A DNA stretch of 64,000 nucleotides from Celoporthe dispersa (GCA_016584495.1 WAID01000013.1:1-64000), one strand, 5' to 3'; shown: positions 11,893-23,428, counted from the first letter of the stretch. Notes: generated by a model from the sequence alone, not told the origin. Numbers and translations are program-made.

Positions 11893-13864
11893 TTAGTAAC
11901 TAGGATTAGACCCAGTAACATTCTCATATGCTGGTGGCTGGCTATTGTCAATTTCGCGAAGGAGGACTTGAAAGTTGCTTTGATAGAATATGCCATAGCA
12001 CTGACTAAGCCATGGTTTGTGCGGGTTAGCAATGGTAATGTCAAAACTCCTAACAAGCTAGAGCGAGATTTGCGTTTCAAAAATTAGCACACTCTCATGT
12101 ATATCAAATTCGAAGGGTCGCTAGATAAGGATAATAATCCACGAAACAGCGCAGAGAGAGGGTTTATGTATGAGATGGTCGAGAATAAGTCTTACCTCGA
12201 AGATCACCTTGGTAATTTCCATCATAGCCATAGACACCCCTAGACACTTCGTAGAACCATGCCCAAAGATCAACGAATGAGTTTTGTACATGGCTTGTAA
12301 TTTGTCGACGTCGTCTGTGAGCCAACGCTCTGGAATATACAGGTCAGCGTCGGCCCCGTAAACAGCCTTGTTGAGTTGGACGCCCCATGCGTTTAGTCCG
12401 ACGAATGTACCACCGGGCACGCGGAAAGGGCCTAATGTGTCTCCTTGAGGTGGGACCACGCGTTCACGCAGCTGACTCAGGGGCGGGAACTTGCGCAGGC
12501 CCTCCATTATACAGGCTTGCAGGTAAACCAATTGCTTGGCTTCAGTGTCCTGGATGGGATTGGAGACATTTCCTCCGGCCACCGCCCGGCGAATCTCAGC
12601 TCGGAGAGTATCGTAAACTTGTGGGTTGGTAACTATGCATAATAGTGTGCTTTGAACCGAGGTAGAGGTTGTGTCGGATCCAGCCACCCTAATGAATATT
12701 ATCAATATGAAGTGTATAGCGTGGTTCAGGACTCTCGCATACTTACAATGCTATTATCAATTCAGAATCGATCTGTTCCTTGGGCATGCCTCGCCTTAGC
12801 AGAGAGCTGACGATATCGTTCTCCTTGCCCCCTTCTTCAGCGCGCTTTTCAACTACCTCGTGTACTAGCTGTTGTTGATGCGTTAGTATTTCTCGAGGCA
12901 AAGAACAGTTCACCTTAGAAGACTAACCCCCATAAGTCGACCAACGCCAGTGGAGTCACATGCTTTCGGAAAGACAATCCTTCTAAATATCGGAATTCTG
13001 GCCATATGGAAGAGTAGTGTGTTGAGCTCCAAAAAGACCGAGAAATACTGGCAAGCTTTATTTCCAGTTGACACTGTCTCAAGAAGGCGATGCATATCCT
13101 TATCGTGACTAACGCATCCGATTTCTTGCCCGAGACAGATTTTGGTGATGATGTCGACAGTCAGAAATTGTATCTTCTGGCCAATGTCACAGTGCAATTT
13201 GTCCGATGCTGTGAACCGCTTTCGTAGTACATCGACCCAACGAAGCACTAGTTGATCTATAATCGGCTCCATTGCAGCGACGGAATTACTTGTGAACTGT
13301 ATATCTTATTAAAAAAAAAAGACACTCAAGAACTATGGTGCTGGCTTACTCACGCTGGGGGCTAATTTAGCTCGGATTTTGCTATGTTTTTTAACATCGC
13401 GCTCGGAGACGATGTTTGGAATATGCGGGTCAATGCGGACGGAATCGAACCACGGCCCGCGGACATACCCTGACCTCACTGTGAGAATCCGGCGGGTGAT
13501 GTCAGGATCGTCTGTAAGAATATGGTTGGGACCGATCCTGGCTATAGAACCTGAATATCCGAGCTTGGTCAGTGTAAATATCCTTCATATATCAGGGAGG
13601 AAACAAAGATGCACAGGTTGCTTGCTCACCGAACTCTGAGTTCACCTCGTTCCATATTTCATGAGACCTACCGGATGCCAAGGCTTTTGCAATCCACAGT
13701 CGCGACCATCGCGCTAGACGGGGCCCCGGCACGTGAGAAACACTCGGCCTTAGCCGCAAGGCAAGCCTAGTCCAGAATCCGAGCTGCAGAAGAATGCAGA
13801 CGAGAAACAGACAATATGACATGATGACATGCCCGAGCCAGTGCAGAGCCGGTGAGAGGGTCAT
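11893..13864 (-). CDS. Cytochrome P450 (pisatin-demethylase-like), P450-1
   Basis: Six exons (13630-13864, 13354-13550, 12928-13296, 12747-12868, 12196-12688, 11893-12057) give a complete 526-residue frame. The N-terminus has a membrane anchor (about residues 8-32) followed by the proline hinge (SHVPGPRLARWSRLW). The I-helix oxygen-binding motif VAGSDTTSTS begins exon 5, the ExxR is EGLRKFP, and the haem loop is FGHGSTKCLG with Cys as iron ligand. The pattern GSIARIGPNHIL and the early block around RSGYVRGPWF resemble fungal pisatin-demethylase/benzoate-hydroxylase-like P450s of the ER membrane. It is intact, unlike several neighbours. It lies between the MFS pump and the rhodopsin-domain gene in a block with two further P450s, suggesting a tailoring step in a secondary metabolite pathway; the substrate cannot be inferred. 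Confidence 0.9.
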
Positions 13865-14575
13865 CTTGAAAGTTTATTAGGATAGCCCTTGAGTGTTTCA
13901 GCACCGAATACTTGATTGTCTCAATTGCGCTTCGGCAATCTTCAAAATTGTAGCTGGACATGCTGGTTTAAGAGGCTGGCAAGTTGAGCTTCGGAAGGCA
14001 GACATTTGAGTCCGAGCTGTCTGGACTGCGTCACATTCGCCCCCAATCGGCCCGCGCAAAGTATCGTTTGTGTCAGCAATGCAACAGTAGACCGCCAAGT
14101 TCCGCAATGCCTTGCATGCATCAAAGGCGTTGTAGCCTAGAGCCAACAGTGTCCTTGTTGGAGATAAGAGAAATTCCCTAATCACCTGGAATGATACTAG
14201 GGCGTCTCATTGGAGCTGAACCCCATTGTCATTGCCAATTATACAACATGCTGACTGGTTTAGCTCCCAATGCAGAAGGGGGTGCTTGGCAAAAGTGTGC
14301 TTGGCCAACAGGTGGGGGCGATTGCAAATTGGGTCGTCCAACATTTGGGGGCGCTTGCAAAAGCATGTTTGGCTAACAGGTGGGGGTCTCTGGTCCATTT
14401 ATATTCCGGCAGAGCTGCGGTAATAAAGTCTTGGTGCTGACGCAGACAACATCAGGACCTTTTCTTCGCCTGCGATTTGTTTTGGCCATCGTTTCTTACA
14501 ACTGAGACACATATGTCTCTGATACTCATCGTATCACTACTAAGACTATCATCATTGACGATCTCCGCAGTCATA
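13865..14575. promoter_or_regulatory. Divergent promoter region between P450-1 and rhodopsin-1
   Basis: About 700 bp between two divergently transcribed genes. It holds an imperfect direct repeat (14278-14387, listed separately). No coding signal is convincing; open frames here overlap on both strands without recognisable motifs. The rhodopsin-1 start is placed at 14576, with an in-frame alternative ATG at 14513. Confidence 0.55.
14278..14387. repeat. Imperfect ~38-bp direct repeat in promoter
   Basis: Two copies about 70 bp apart (14278-14318 and 14350-14387) share GCTTG(G)CAAAAG...TTGGC(C/T)AACAGGTGGGGG. They lie 190-300 bp upstream of the rhodopsin-1 start in a divergent promoter. Duplicated GC-rich blocks of this kind can be binding sites for a cluster regulator; that role is inference. 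Confidence 0.6.
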
Positions 14576-16106
14576 ATGGATAGCGAGACATTGTCCCAGT
14601 ATCTGAACTATCCGATCCAGGCGCCGCCTCCAGGAGTGGTTCCCAACTTCGTCAACCCAAGTTCTACCGCATACCAGGTGTACATTACCGCGGGCGTGTG
14701 CATTTTATTGATGGTGGGGTTCTCATTGGCAAGGCTCTTGACGAAGGTCTATATCGATTCAACAACAATCAAAATGGATGAAGGTAAGTCTCACCCGTAG
14801 TCGCCATCTTGACATGACGCCATGACTAACCCAAAGGCCATTCAGTTGTCTTCATTACAGGATTAGTAGGTTACTACTTTTGATGATCATCAACATAGTT
14901 TCCAATGGTACATGCTAATTTGGCTAGGTGCTCTGCATCCTCTTCATATCTATGACCGTAGCCGGTAATTTCAGTACTAGTCACCATTTGCAGCACTGAG
15001 CTAATAATTCAGAGTAGGGGTCTCTGGAAGTGCCTTTGGCAGACATGCTTGGGATGTTCTCCTTGGCGCCTTTACCAAGTCCCAGCTCGTGGTAGGTGTT
15101 CCTTACTAACAAAATTTCTTGAAGCAACTCGCAAGCTGATAAACTAAGTAGATATCTCTCCTTGTCGAGATCTTTGGGCCGTTGGCGATCTGCTTCGTGA
15201 AGGTCTCGGTTCTTATCTTATATCTGCAAGTCTTCCGCATCCTGAAGTGGATGCGTTTTGCATGTATTGCTGGTATCGTCCTCATCACAGCTTTCCAGGT
15301 CTCGCTATCCATTTCATTTGCCGCCATGTGTGCGCCTTCAAAAGGCTCTTCGCAACTCGATTTCCTAGCTGCTTTCATTTCTGAGACTTGCGACCGCACC
15401 CGCGCTCTTGTCGTGATTCAAGGCGTCGGAAGCGTCGTGATCGACATTTTTCTGGTCATCCTTCCCCTTCCAGCCGTCTGGAGATTGCAGATGCCACTGA
15501 AACGAAAGATCGCCATCTGCTCTATGTTCTTGGTCGGTTTGTCGTAAGCATAATCGCTATGGCTACCACGCCCGAATCTTTGCTCACACGCTGTAGGGCA
15601 TGTACATCTAGCATCATCAGCCTCATTTACAGAGTACAGTACTACACTGCCGGTGGTGACAACACTCGCCTTGTGGTGCCTTTATGGGCTACAGCGTAAG
15701 TGATCTATCAAGAACTCTAGTACAACTCCTACTGACATGGACTCCTTCATCAAGAATGGCCGAACAAGCCGCTGGCGTCATGATCTGTTGCATGCCAGCC
15801 ACGGCCGCCCTGTTCAAGGTAGTGAAGGGGCCGGTGAAATCTTTGCTGTCGTCTGCAAGCGGGCGGGCCTTACGCTTGACTGGCTCGTACCGATCCGACA
15901 TGCCTCAATCCGGGAGCCAGTCCAACCTTAAGAGCAGCCTAGAGAGCAGCCCCAATAATTGTCCCCCACATCCAGATGGTTGTCACACAGCTTGGGTCGA
16001 TACAGACCTTCACACATACTCCCTACAACAGCTGAATTCCCAGGTGAATGCTGATAATGCCGGTGTCTGGAAGAAGACTGAGGTTAAGATCTCGCGGGCG
16101 CCTTAG
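14576..16106 (+). CDS. Fungal rhodopsin-domain (SAT4-like) integral membrane protein 1
   Basis: Seven exons (14576-14783, 14837-14865, 14928-14964, 15015-15091, 15152-15543, 15597-15695, 15755-16106) close to 397 residues with consistent phases. Several hydrophobic helices are visible (YITAGVCILLMVGFSLARLL; VFITGLVLCILFISM; AICFVKVSVLILYLQVFRIL; VVIDIFLVILPLPAVWRL). The family's 'GRHAWDV' loop and 'LILPLP' helix end are present, as is a Ser/Asn-rich cytoplasmic tail. This fits the fungal rhodopsin domain (former SAT4) family of seven-helix proteins, which do not carry retinal and whose role is mostly unknown; several lie in secondary metabolite clusters. Two exons are only 29 and 37 nt long. 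ATG 14513 would add 21 residues. Confidence 0.85.
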
Positions 16107-16541
16107 GCAATTGACGGGAGAGCATGTGCCAGAAAAAGATGACCAAGAAGGAATGTGGACTAGGTAGCGATGGTGTGGATGTTGCTATAAATCGAATCCA
16201 CTTATTTGGTGGTTGAATAGTATTGCGGATATAGGGCTGGTGATCGGTTGTTGGATATTCTCGTTGCTTGCGCTGGAGAAAGATTATATACTGTCATACA
16301 CTATCCCATTCATTTCTTGATATTCACCCCGTGCAGACTCCGTGGATATTGTACTGTTTATTCTGGATTGATTATCTGCCTTACACCACTAGACACTTGC
16401 GCAGGGACTTAGTAATATTTAATAAGTGATAGTGATTGAATCAACCCTCGCACTGATCAAACACCAATTTGTGTGAATGCTGTCTGATAAATATGCTGAG
16501 AAGTCTAGCACATCTGAGCGTTGTAAAGGTTGATACATGAT
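16107..16541. other. Intergenic between convergent genes
   Basis: Short tail-to-tail spacer between rhodopsin-1 and P450-2. No open frame of note; it should contain both 3' UTRs. Confidence 0.6.
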
Positions 16542-18277
16542 TCACACCGAACTCATGTTCATCCAATCGAATCTGACTGGATGAGCATTCATCGATGTTT
16601 TGATTAAAGAAGATGCTGCCTCTAAGGTATTGTATCTGTGCGGCGTCTCCTTATAGACAATGTAGCCGCCGGCGGCGGGAATAATGCTGTACTCAATCCA
16701 AACATTGTCTGGGCGCATTCCCAAAAGCTCCACCTCGTAGTCCGAAAGCACGTGCGTCATGATAATCTTAATAAGGTCGACTGCAAAGAAACGGCCAGGA
16801 CACGCATGCTTTCCGATACCCCAAGCAGCAAAATGTCGATCAGTCTCTACCGCAGAGGCCCCTCCTACATCAGTCTTCTTCGCTTTTACTAGCTTGGTCG
16901 ACTTTCGCATGAAACGATGAGCCACGAACTCAAAGGGCCGTGGATAGACGGTCTCGTCATGATGGATTCCCCAACCAGAAAAACACACCGTGACACCTCG
17001 CGGCAAATGCTGTCCACTCGGCAGGACGGTTCCATCCGGGTGCATAATTTTTCGACTCATGGCTTTGGGGACTAGGCCCCATAGACGTAAGCTTTCGCGC
17101 AGCGCGCTGTCGAGGCGTAGCATTCCATTCAACCGCGCACGGTTCCACGACTTGTCGTAGGAGGCGCTGCTCTGGGAGACACTCGTCACGGAGAAGGGAC
17201 GCGGTGGTCGACTGTGAGAAAATATCGAGCAATAGATTGCACACGGTCAATGTTGAAGTGTGAATAGCTGCGAAATTAAGAGCCATGATACGGCGGCTGA
17301 GAAAGTCTGGCGTACGCTCAGGGGAGGAGATTGGGTACTTCGAGGAGTTAGAAACGAGCCATGAGCTGAAGAGATGTTCCGATGGCGCGACCTTGCTGCA
17401 CACAAGGTCTAAGAACAGTGGTACTGTATATTTGGAGCAATCCGAATAGGCCAACTTGATGGGGATTGTGAATAAGACACTCAGGGGGTGTCTGAGCCAG
17501 CTGGGGAAAATGTTCATCAAGAGACCACAGGTCGAGACTCGGGTGACATAGCTAATCGAGCTCTCAATATAGCCTTCTTCACGGCCTTCATTGATATTAA
17601 CATGTGACATAATTGCCATGGGAGCTGTGGACTGGACCTACAGAGCTTCTCTCCCACGAAAACCCGATTCGCTGCTCGTGCTACAACACGGCGAATGGTA
17701 TAGTCCAAATTTACCGTCCTCCACGCTGCAGCTTCTGTACCCCATAGTTCCTCCAGCGCCAGTCCCACCTCTTCCGAGACGAGGGCTGCGATATAGTCCA
17801 GACTGGCAGTAAGATCGCGACGAACCAACGTTTCGTGCACGGGGTTAATTCCAATTTCGGGACGCAAGAACGTTTCTGGAATGTTTAAAGCATCCATTTG
17901 CGCCCATTTAGCGCTCAGGTGGCTCTCGGGCTGCGATATAACCCATGGCAGCATAGAAGGCGGAAGGACAATACTATCGCCAAAAACACCGCGCAGGCTA
18001 TATGGTCTGCCGTTCTCGAGTTGCTGAAGGCGGAGTAAATAAAAGAGGCATTAGTTTCCTGCACATAGCTGCGCTTGAGATTTGGTCATCTGCTCCTTAC
18101 CTTCGCGTAGGCTTCGTACAGGTTTTGCTTGCCGTAGAGCAGACTTTCCCAAGGACCAAAGAGTGGCCACGTGCACCCGATGGACGGCAGATCAATTTCA
18201 GGTGAAACAAAACGGCGAAAGCACACCCAAATGGCTATAGCACATAGCAACAAAAGAGGGATTACTAGGTCAATCAT
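16542..18277 (-). CDS. Cytochrome P450 (GA14-synthase/ent-kaurene-oxidase-like), P450-2, single-base frameshift
   Basis: Three exons (18101-18277, 17642-18023, 16542-17585). The N-terminal anchor is MIDLVIPLLLLCAIAIWVCF. The I-helix region is divergent (RRIMALNFAAIHTST), as in the fungal P450 group that includes gibberellin GA14 synthase. ExxR is ESLRLWG, the PERF-like region is PRPFEFVAHRF, and the haem loop is AAWGIGKHACPGRFFA. The frame slips once near 17181-17186, just after SLLRDE. Dropping one base gives 534 codons, with upstream and downstream segments aligning as one P450. No stop is needed elsewhere, so this is either an assembly indel or a very recent break. It is transcribed divergently from P450-3. 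The product is a likely ER oxidase of the same lost pathway. Confidence 0.82.
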
Positions 18278-18894
18278 CCTGAGTTTATTGTCACCTGAAT
18301 CCTTTCGGATCAAAACAATTTTGAAGTGAAGGGAAATGAGTTTCTTTACTTGGAGTAATGTTGAGATACTAAAAGCACAAGATGTTGAGGCAAGAGCTTC
18401 GATTGAAATGGGAATGCTCAGATATCCGAAAAATACTGCTTCGGTTGCTTCTTGTTTGTACCAATGTATTTCAGGAGTTGGTACAAGATACAAGATTAGC
18501 CCATTTTGGATTTACCCCCAGGGTCGACGTATTGCCGATCATACCCTGAGACACGATACTACTTGGGGGCTGCAATGCTGCATGTTGGCGGGGCCTGTCT
18601 TACTTTTCTTTGTGTATACTACTACTGCATATGCATTTCGGCATGTTACTGAGTCATTTTGTTTCTCCCGCACAAGTAGCCAGGCTTGTGTGCCGCCATA
18701 AGATTTTAGTGCCAACTCAAGCTCCTGTGCTAACTGAAGCCTTTTGTGCTGCCCAAGCCCTCCCAATGCCCAACATTAACCATTCTTATTCCTAACTTCT
18801 CCAAAGTGAACCATTTTTACTCCTGACTTCTCCAACTTCGCCATTTGCTGCCCACTCCCTCAGTCATCAATATAATCCTGTTCCATTCGCCATC
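18278..18894. promoter_or_regulatory. Divergent promoter region of P450-2 and P450-3
   Basis: About 600 bp head to head between two P450 genes. The right part (18790-18845) has a short duplicated phrase: TTCCTAACTTCTCCAA... followed by CTCCTGACTTCTCCAA. Open frames on either strand here look accidental. Confidence 0.5.
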
Positions 18895-20604
18895 ATGCTC
18901 TTAACTGCTATTGATACCAATTTCATCATTCTTGTCTCTCTTGGCTTTGCCACTGTCACCTACTTTGCTGTTGCCAAGATGTTCGGACACGACCCCCGTG
19001 AGCCACCACTGGCCCCACAGTCAATTCCCTTCATTGGTCACATGGTTGGATTATCTCGCTCGAAGTTCAACTACTATGTCAACCTCAGGTATGCTTCAAG
19101 CCATTCATATCTTAATTCAGCTCTGCTTACCTCTCAAGTCAGCCAGCAGACAGACACCCCGATTTTCACCATGTCACTCCCTGGACAGAAGATGTATGTG
19201 GTCACGAAGCCAGAGCTCATTCAGATGGTACAAAAGCAACACAAGACCCTTGCTTTCCCGCCTATTGAAGCCAAATTTGCTTCCAAGGTCTGTGGTGCCA
19301 GCCTTGAGGCCCAGGATATTCTGAACCAGAATGTCAATGGTGATGAAGGTGACCATGGCTTGTCAATGGAGTCATATTCTGCAATGAGGTCCGCCCTCAA
19401 ACCTGGCTCAGAGCTCGACAATATGAACCGCTTCATGATTAGTGAGATTGGGAAGTCTATCGATCTTTTAGAGCCAGCCAAAGGGAAGTCTCGAGAGATT
19501 GGCATATACGCCTGGCTAAGAGATGCTATTACGACCGCGACTACAAGGTCTGTCTATGGTCCTATGAACCCTTATGATGATAAGGAAATTGCCAATGCTT
19601 TTTGGTATGTATGCCCTAACATTGAGAATTAATCATGAACAAGCTGGATAACTAACTCTCTTGTGCTCAGGGAATTTGAGGGCGGTCTGATGTCGGTTCT
19701 CATTGGCTTTCTTCCCTCAATTACTGCGAGGAAACCTGTTGCTGCTCGGACCAAGGTTGCCAAAGCGTTCGAAGCATATTACAGGGCCGGGGGAGTGCAA
19801 AAGGCATCGGGTCTTGCTCAGAAACGATATCAAGCAGAGGTTGACAACAAAGTTCCACTGGAGGATATCGCACGTTTCGAAGTTGGAGGTTCGATCGCCA
19901 TCTTGGTGAACACTGCACCATCTGCATTCTGGACCCTCTTCTTCCTTCACTCTCACCCCGGCCTCCTCACAGATATCCGTAAGGAAATCGATGCTTGCAC
20001 TGAGACAACCACCGAGGACGGGTCCACCCTTAAGACCATTGACATAACGACTCTCAAGAAAGCTTGTCCTCTGTTGCTTTCTTTCTACCAGGAAGTTCTT
20101 CGTTATTCCTCAATGGGAACATCTGTGCGCGAGGTTATGGAAGATACCTATCTGGACCGATGGCTGTTGAAGAAAGGCGCTATGTTGCAGATGCCAAGCC
20201 GTATCATTCACCAGGATGCTAGCCTCTGGGGCGCCAATGCGGCTGATTTCAACCCTCGCCGGTTTCTGCCTCAAGAGAAACAAAACCGACCAGGCGATGT
20301 GTGTTTTCGTGCATTTGGAGGCGGCAAGACGCTTTGTCCTGGGCGACATTTTGCTACCAACGAAATTCTTGCTGTAGTTGCTGTCATCGCTGCAAGACTG
20401 GATATCAAACCTGTCAAAGGGGATTGGGGACCTCCAACTACTGCCAACACGAATGTGGCAGCAGTAGTTATGGAGCCGGATTATGATATTCAGGTCGAGA
20501 TCAAGACCCGAGAGGGTTTCGAAGGCATCAGGTGGGCTATCAGACTTGACGAGTCAGAAAAGGTCTTTGCTATGGTGACGGAGGACACTGAAATGACAGC
20601 GTAA
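18895..20604 (+). CDS. Cytochrome P450 (CYP7/CYP8-like class), P450-3
   Basis: Three exons (18895-19088, 19143-19604, 19671-20604) give an intact 529-residue protein. It has an N-terminal anchor (residues about 8-32) and a proline-rich hinge (REPPLAPQSIPFIGHMVGL). The I-helix is GGSIAILVNTAPSAFW, lacking the usual AGxDTT, as in the CYP7/CYP8 class; the ExxR equivalent is QEVLRYSS and the haem loop is FGGGKTLCPGRHFA. Relatives in fungi are often annotated as prostacyclin-synthase-like or sterol 7-alpha-hydroxylase-like and may catalyse isomerisation or dehydration rather than simple hydroxylation. It lies directly 5' of the LTR nest that precedes the PKS fragment. Fully open, so it is probably still functional. 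Confidence 0.9.
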
Positions 20605-20875
20605 TATAGTTGATAGCCTGCTCAGAATTCTTATAAGGGAACTTCAAAACGAAACCACGCATCCTAAATTTGCTACTTTCCCTATCAATTTTAACAATAT
20701 CAAACTCAATTCTAAGACTTTATTCATCACCTATGCTATAGATTGAAAAATATAGATCTTGTCAATGTTATAAATAATATGTCATTGATAGCTACACATA
20801 TAGCTTCATAAAAAGCAAGGTTTTGCTTTCGTTCAAACACTTTAATAATAACATTCGCGAGGAAATTAGTTAACT
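20605..20875. other. AT-rich 3' flank of P450-3
   Basis: AT-rich sequence up to the first LTR piece; it should contain the P450-3 terminator and polyadenylation region. No gene seen. Confidence 0.5.
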
Positions 20876-21499
20876 TGTTATGACCCATTCAACATGCAGG
20901 TCGCGACAGGGAAAAAGCACAGCACTAAGGCTACTCGGAACAGACCCTGTAATGAGCACTGCAGTAATCCGAAGATCCTAAAGTACCGATTGGGTTTATG
21001 CTAGCAAGAGCGATATCAGAAGTGTCAAGTCCTTGAATACGGACCGTATAAGTCCTAATAAACAATGCAAGTATTCACTGCTTTTGGAGCTATACAACAT
21101 ATAAGACTGAATACTTAAATTAATGACTGAAGAGCTATGTACTGTATTTATCTAATAGTAATGAGCGCGTCCTTATATATCCAGCTCTTCAGACTGGATT
21201 GTTGGGCTTGCTGGCGAGCCTACCGATCCATGGTATGAGGCTCGCTGGGATCGCTACCGATTTTAGCGATCCATTCTGGCAACCCTAATCCTAGGTTATG
21301 TAATCCTGTTCCAATTCTGCACTAGAGTGTTGGAATCTCGGCTCCTGGGGATCCGTTCCGGGTAGCCTTAATGCTGTGCCATTTCCCTATCGTGACCTGC
21401 ATATTGAATTGGTCATAATATATATTTTGATACTGCCCTTGTTAGCATAAACTCTTTGTGTACTTGTTGAACGCCTAGGCTACAGCAGTGCTCATTACA
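20876..21499 (+). repeat. Plus-oriented LTR of the same family split by the minus-oriented solo LTR
   Basis: Positions 20876-20947 match the first ~72 bp of the LTR in plus orientation (TGTTATGACCCATTCAACAT...). Positions 21421-21499 match its last ~80 bp in plus orientation, diverged (CCCTTGTTAGCATAAACTC ... GCAGTGCTCATTACA). The opposite-facing solo LTR 20948-21420 sits between them. The two outer pieces lack the middle of the LTR, so the insertion came with, or was followed by, a deletion. I see no clear 5-bp target duplication at either junction. Confidence 0.65.
20948..21420 (-). repeat. Solo LTR, same family as the Gypsy LTR at 6778-7259
   Basis: Similar along its whole length to 6778-7259. 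Shared blocks include GTAATCCGAAG..., TTGGGTTTATGCTAGCAAGA, GTATTCACTGC...GAGCTAT, and the end CACTAGAGTGTTGGA...CGTGACCTGCAT...GGTCATAA. It starts TGTAATGAGC and ends GGTCATAATA. Both orientation and length match the 5' LTR, but no internal region follows, so it is a solo LTR. Confidence 0.8.
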
Positions 21500-21799
21500 C
21501 TTGATAAGCTTTGCTTATCTATCTATTCAATAATATCTAAAAAAAAATCGCTGCTAGTTTTATTGTTTTTATATATAAGCTATCAAGAAATGGGAAAGAA
21601 GCTGAAAACGGAATCTATATCGCCTTATTAAGTGCTTCTTTCTTCATATTGTTTTCTCTTTATTCTAGCTAGAAACTATCATTGAAGGCTAATTTCAGAT
21701 TTTCATTGGAGTCTAATCCTTATAAATAAAATGATCTATGCATATTTATTTAGAGTTTTCAATGAAGTCTAATAGACTTCATCGCTTTTTTATAGACAG
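21500..21799. other. AT-rich junction upstream of the PKS remnant
   Basis: Non-coding AT-rich DNA with the phrase TCTAAT...GACTTCAT recurring (for example 21711-21722 and 21766-21782). PKS homology starts abruptly at its right edge. Confidence 0.5.
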
Positions 21800-23428
21800 G
21801 ATATCCATCGCTTCATCCGCGAGCGTCCTGCGGAAATGGCTCGGTCAGTAATTTGTTTGACGCCAACACTGTAGCAGAAATTTCTTCATTTGCTGACCAA
21901 TTCGTCTTGAAATGCTGTTAGAATGTTGACTCGATTGCTCGATCTATACAAAGAGGGCTTGCTTCGACCACTGGACCCGGTGTCGTGTTTCGAAGCCGCG
22001 GAAGTACAGCAGGCATTCCGACACCTCCAACAGGCATCTCATATCGGAAAAGTGATTATCAGGATGCCACGAGACTGTGATCAGCCACTCAGGGCTTTGC
22101 AACCCCCGAGAGATGTCTCGCTAGATCCTAAGGCTGCTTATTTGCTGGTTGGCGGATCGACTGGCCTTGGTGCTTCTATCGCAACGTGGCTGGTTGAAAA
22201 GAGAGCGCGAAACCTTGTGTTTCTCTCTAGAGGCTCGGGTATTATCCAGGAGAGCCAGGCTCTATACAGAGAGCTGCAAGATATGGGCTGTCAAGTTTCC
22301 TCTTTAGCGGGGACCGTGGAGAACGCCGAGCATGGCCGAAGAGCTATTGAAAGCTGCAAAGTCCCTATCAGGGGTGTATTTCATCTGGCAATGGTACTCA
22401 GTGTAAGTTGTCTATATCGCCCTTTAGTACTATGCTCCCTTCAAGCATTGGACTTGATATCAGCTGCTGTGGCCAAGCATATCTAATGTCGTATATCCCA
22501 GGACGCACCATTTCTAAGCATGACGTGGGCTCAGTGGCAGGCCGTCGTCGAGGTCAAAGTTAAAGGAGCGTGGAACCTTCATCACGCCCTTATGGGCCAG
22601 CCACTATCCTTCTTCTGGATGGCCAGCTCCCTTGTGAGCTGTGTGGACCAGCCCGGACAGGCAAACTACTCTGCAGGATGTGCCTTCCTCGAGGCTTTCT
22701 ACCAATATCGTCACTCGCAAGGTCTTCCCGCGACCGTGCTCAATATATGTCCCATTGATGGCGTTGGTTATGTAGCCAGAAACCCCAGTGCGAAACGGAA
22801 TATGAAGGCTCAAGGGCTGTATTTCCTCGGCGAGCGCGAATTTCTTGACTTTGTCAAGCTCCAGCTGCTGGATCCGAATCCCTCTTCTTCCCACGAAGCC
22901 GATGCGATTCCAGATATGACATGGCGGAACCAGTGCCAGCTCGTTGCTGGGCTTCGTTCCTCACCTGAGGTCGAGCACGGCTACCTTCTTGACAACCCAG
23001 AGAACAAGACGAACTGGCGTCGGGACCGTCACATGGGCCTCTATCATAATAAGAGGCCAAAACAGACACTTGAGACTATGCGCCAAACTACCACTGCTGA
23101 GCCTACCGCTTTGGCTATGTTTCTAGCCCGGCTAACCCAGGAGCCCAGCCTGTTGGGCCAAGATGGAACGAAGAAGTTCCTAGCTTCGGAAATTGGCAAA
23201 GAAATTTGTACATTCATGCTTCGTCCCGACTCCGATGTCAATATCAACGCGACCCTGGCACAACTCGGACTCGACTCGGTTATGGCTCTTGAACTACGCC
23301 GGTGGCTTCGTCAAGTCTTCGGCATTACACTAAGTGTACTTGAGATAATGAGTGCGGGTGAATTATTGCAACTTGGCGAAATTGTACGAAAAAGAATATC
23401 TGAAAGCATATTGAGAGACTCGATATAG
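21800..23428 (+). pseudogene. 5'-truncated highly reducing polyketide synthase (ER end, KR, ACP)
   Basis: Three exons (21800-21843, 21922-22402, 22502-23428) read as 483 codons without a break. The 44-nt first exon encodes DIHRFIRERPAEMAR and splices through a GTCAGT...TTAG intron into MLTRLLDLYKEGLLRPL, the end of an enoylreductase domain. Next comes a KR with the NADPH loop LLVGGSTGLGASIATWLV and the Ser...Tyr active site (MASSLVSC ... QANYSAGCAF). It ends in an ACP with the phosphopantetheine serine in LGLDSVMALELRRW. KS, AT, DH, most of ER and any methyltransferase are missing: an HR-PKS normally has about 2,300-2,600 residues. The open frame and conserved splice sites imply a recent loss. 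It could not build a chain by itself. Confidence 0.9.
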
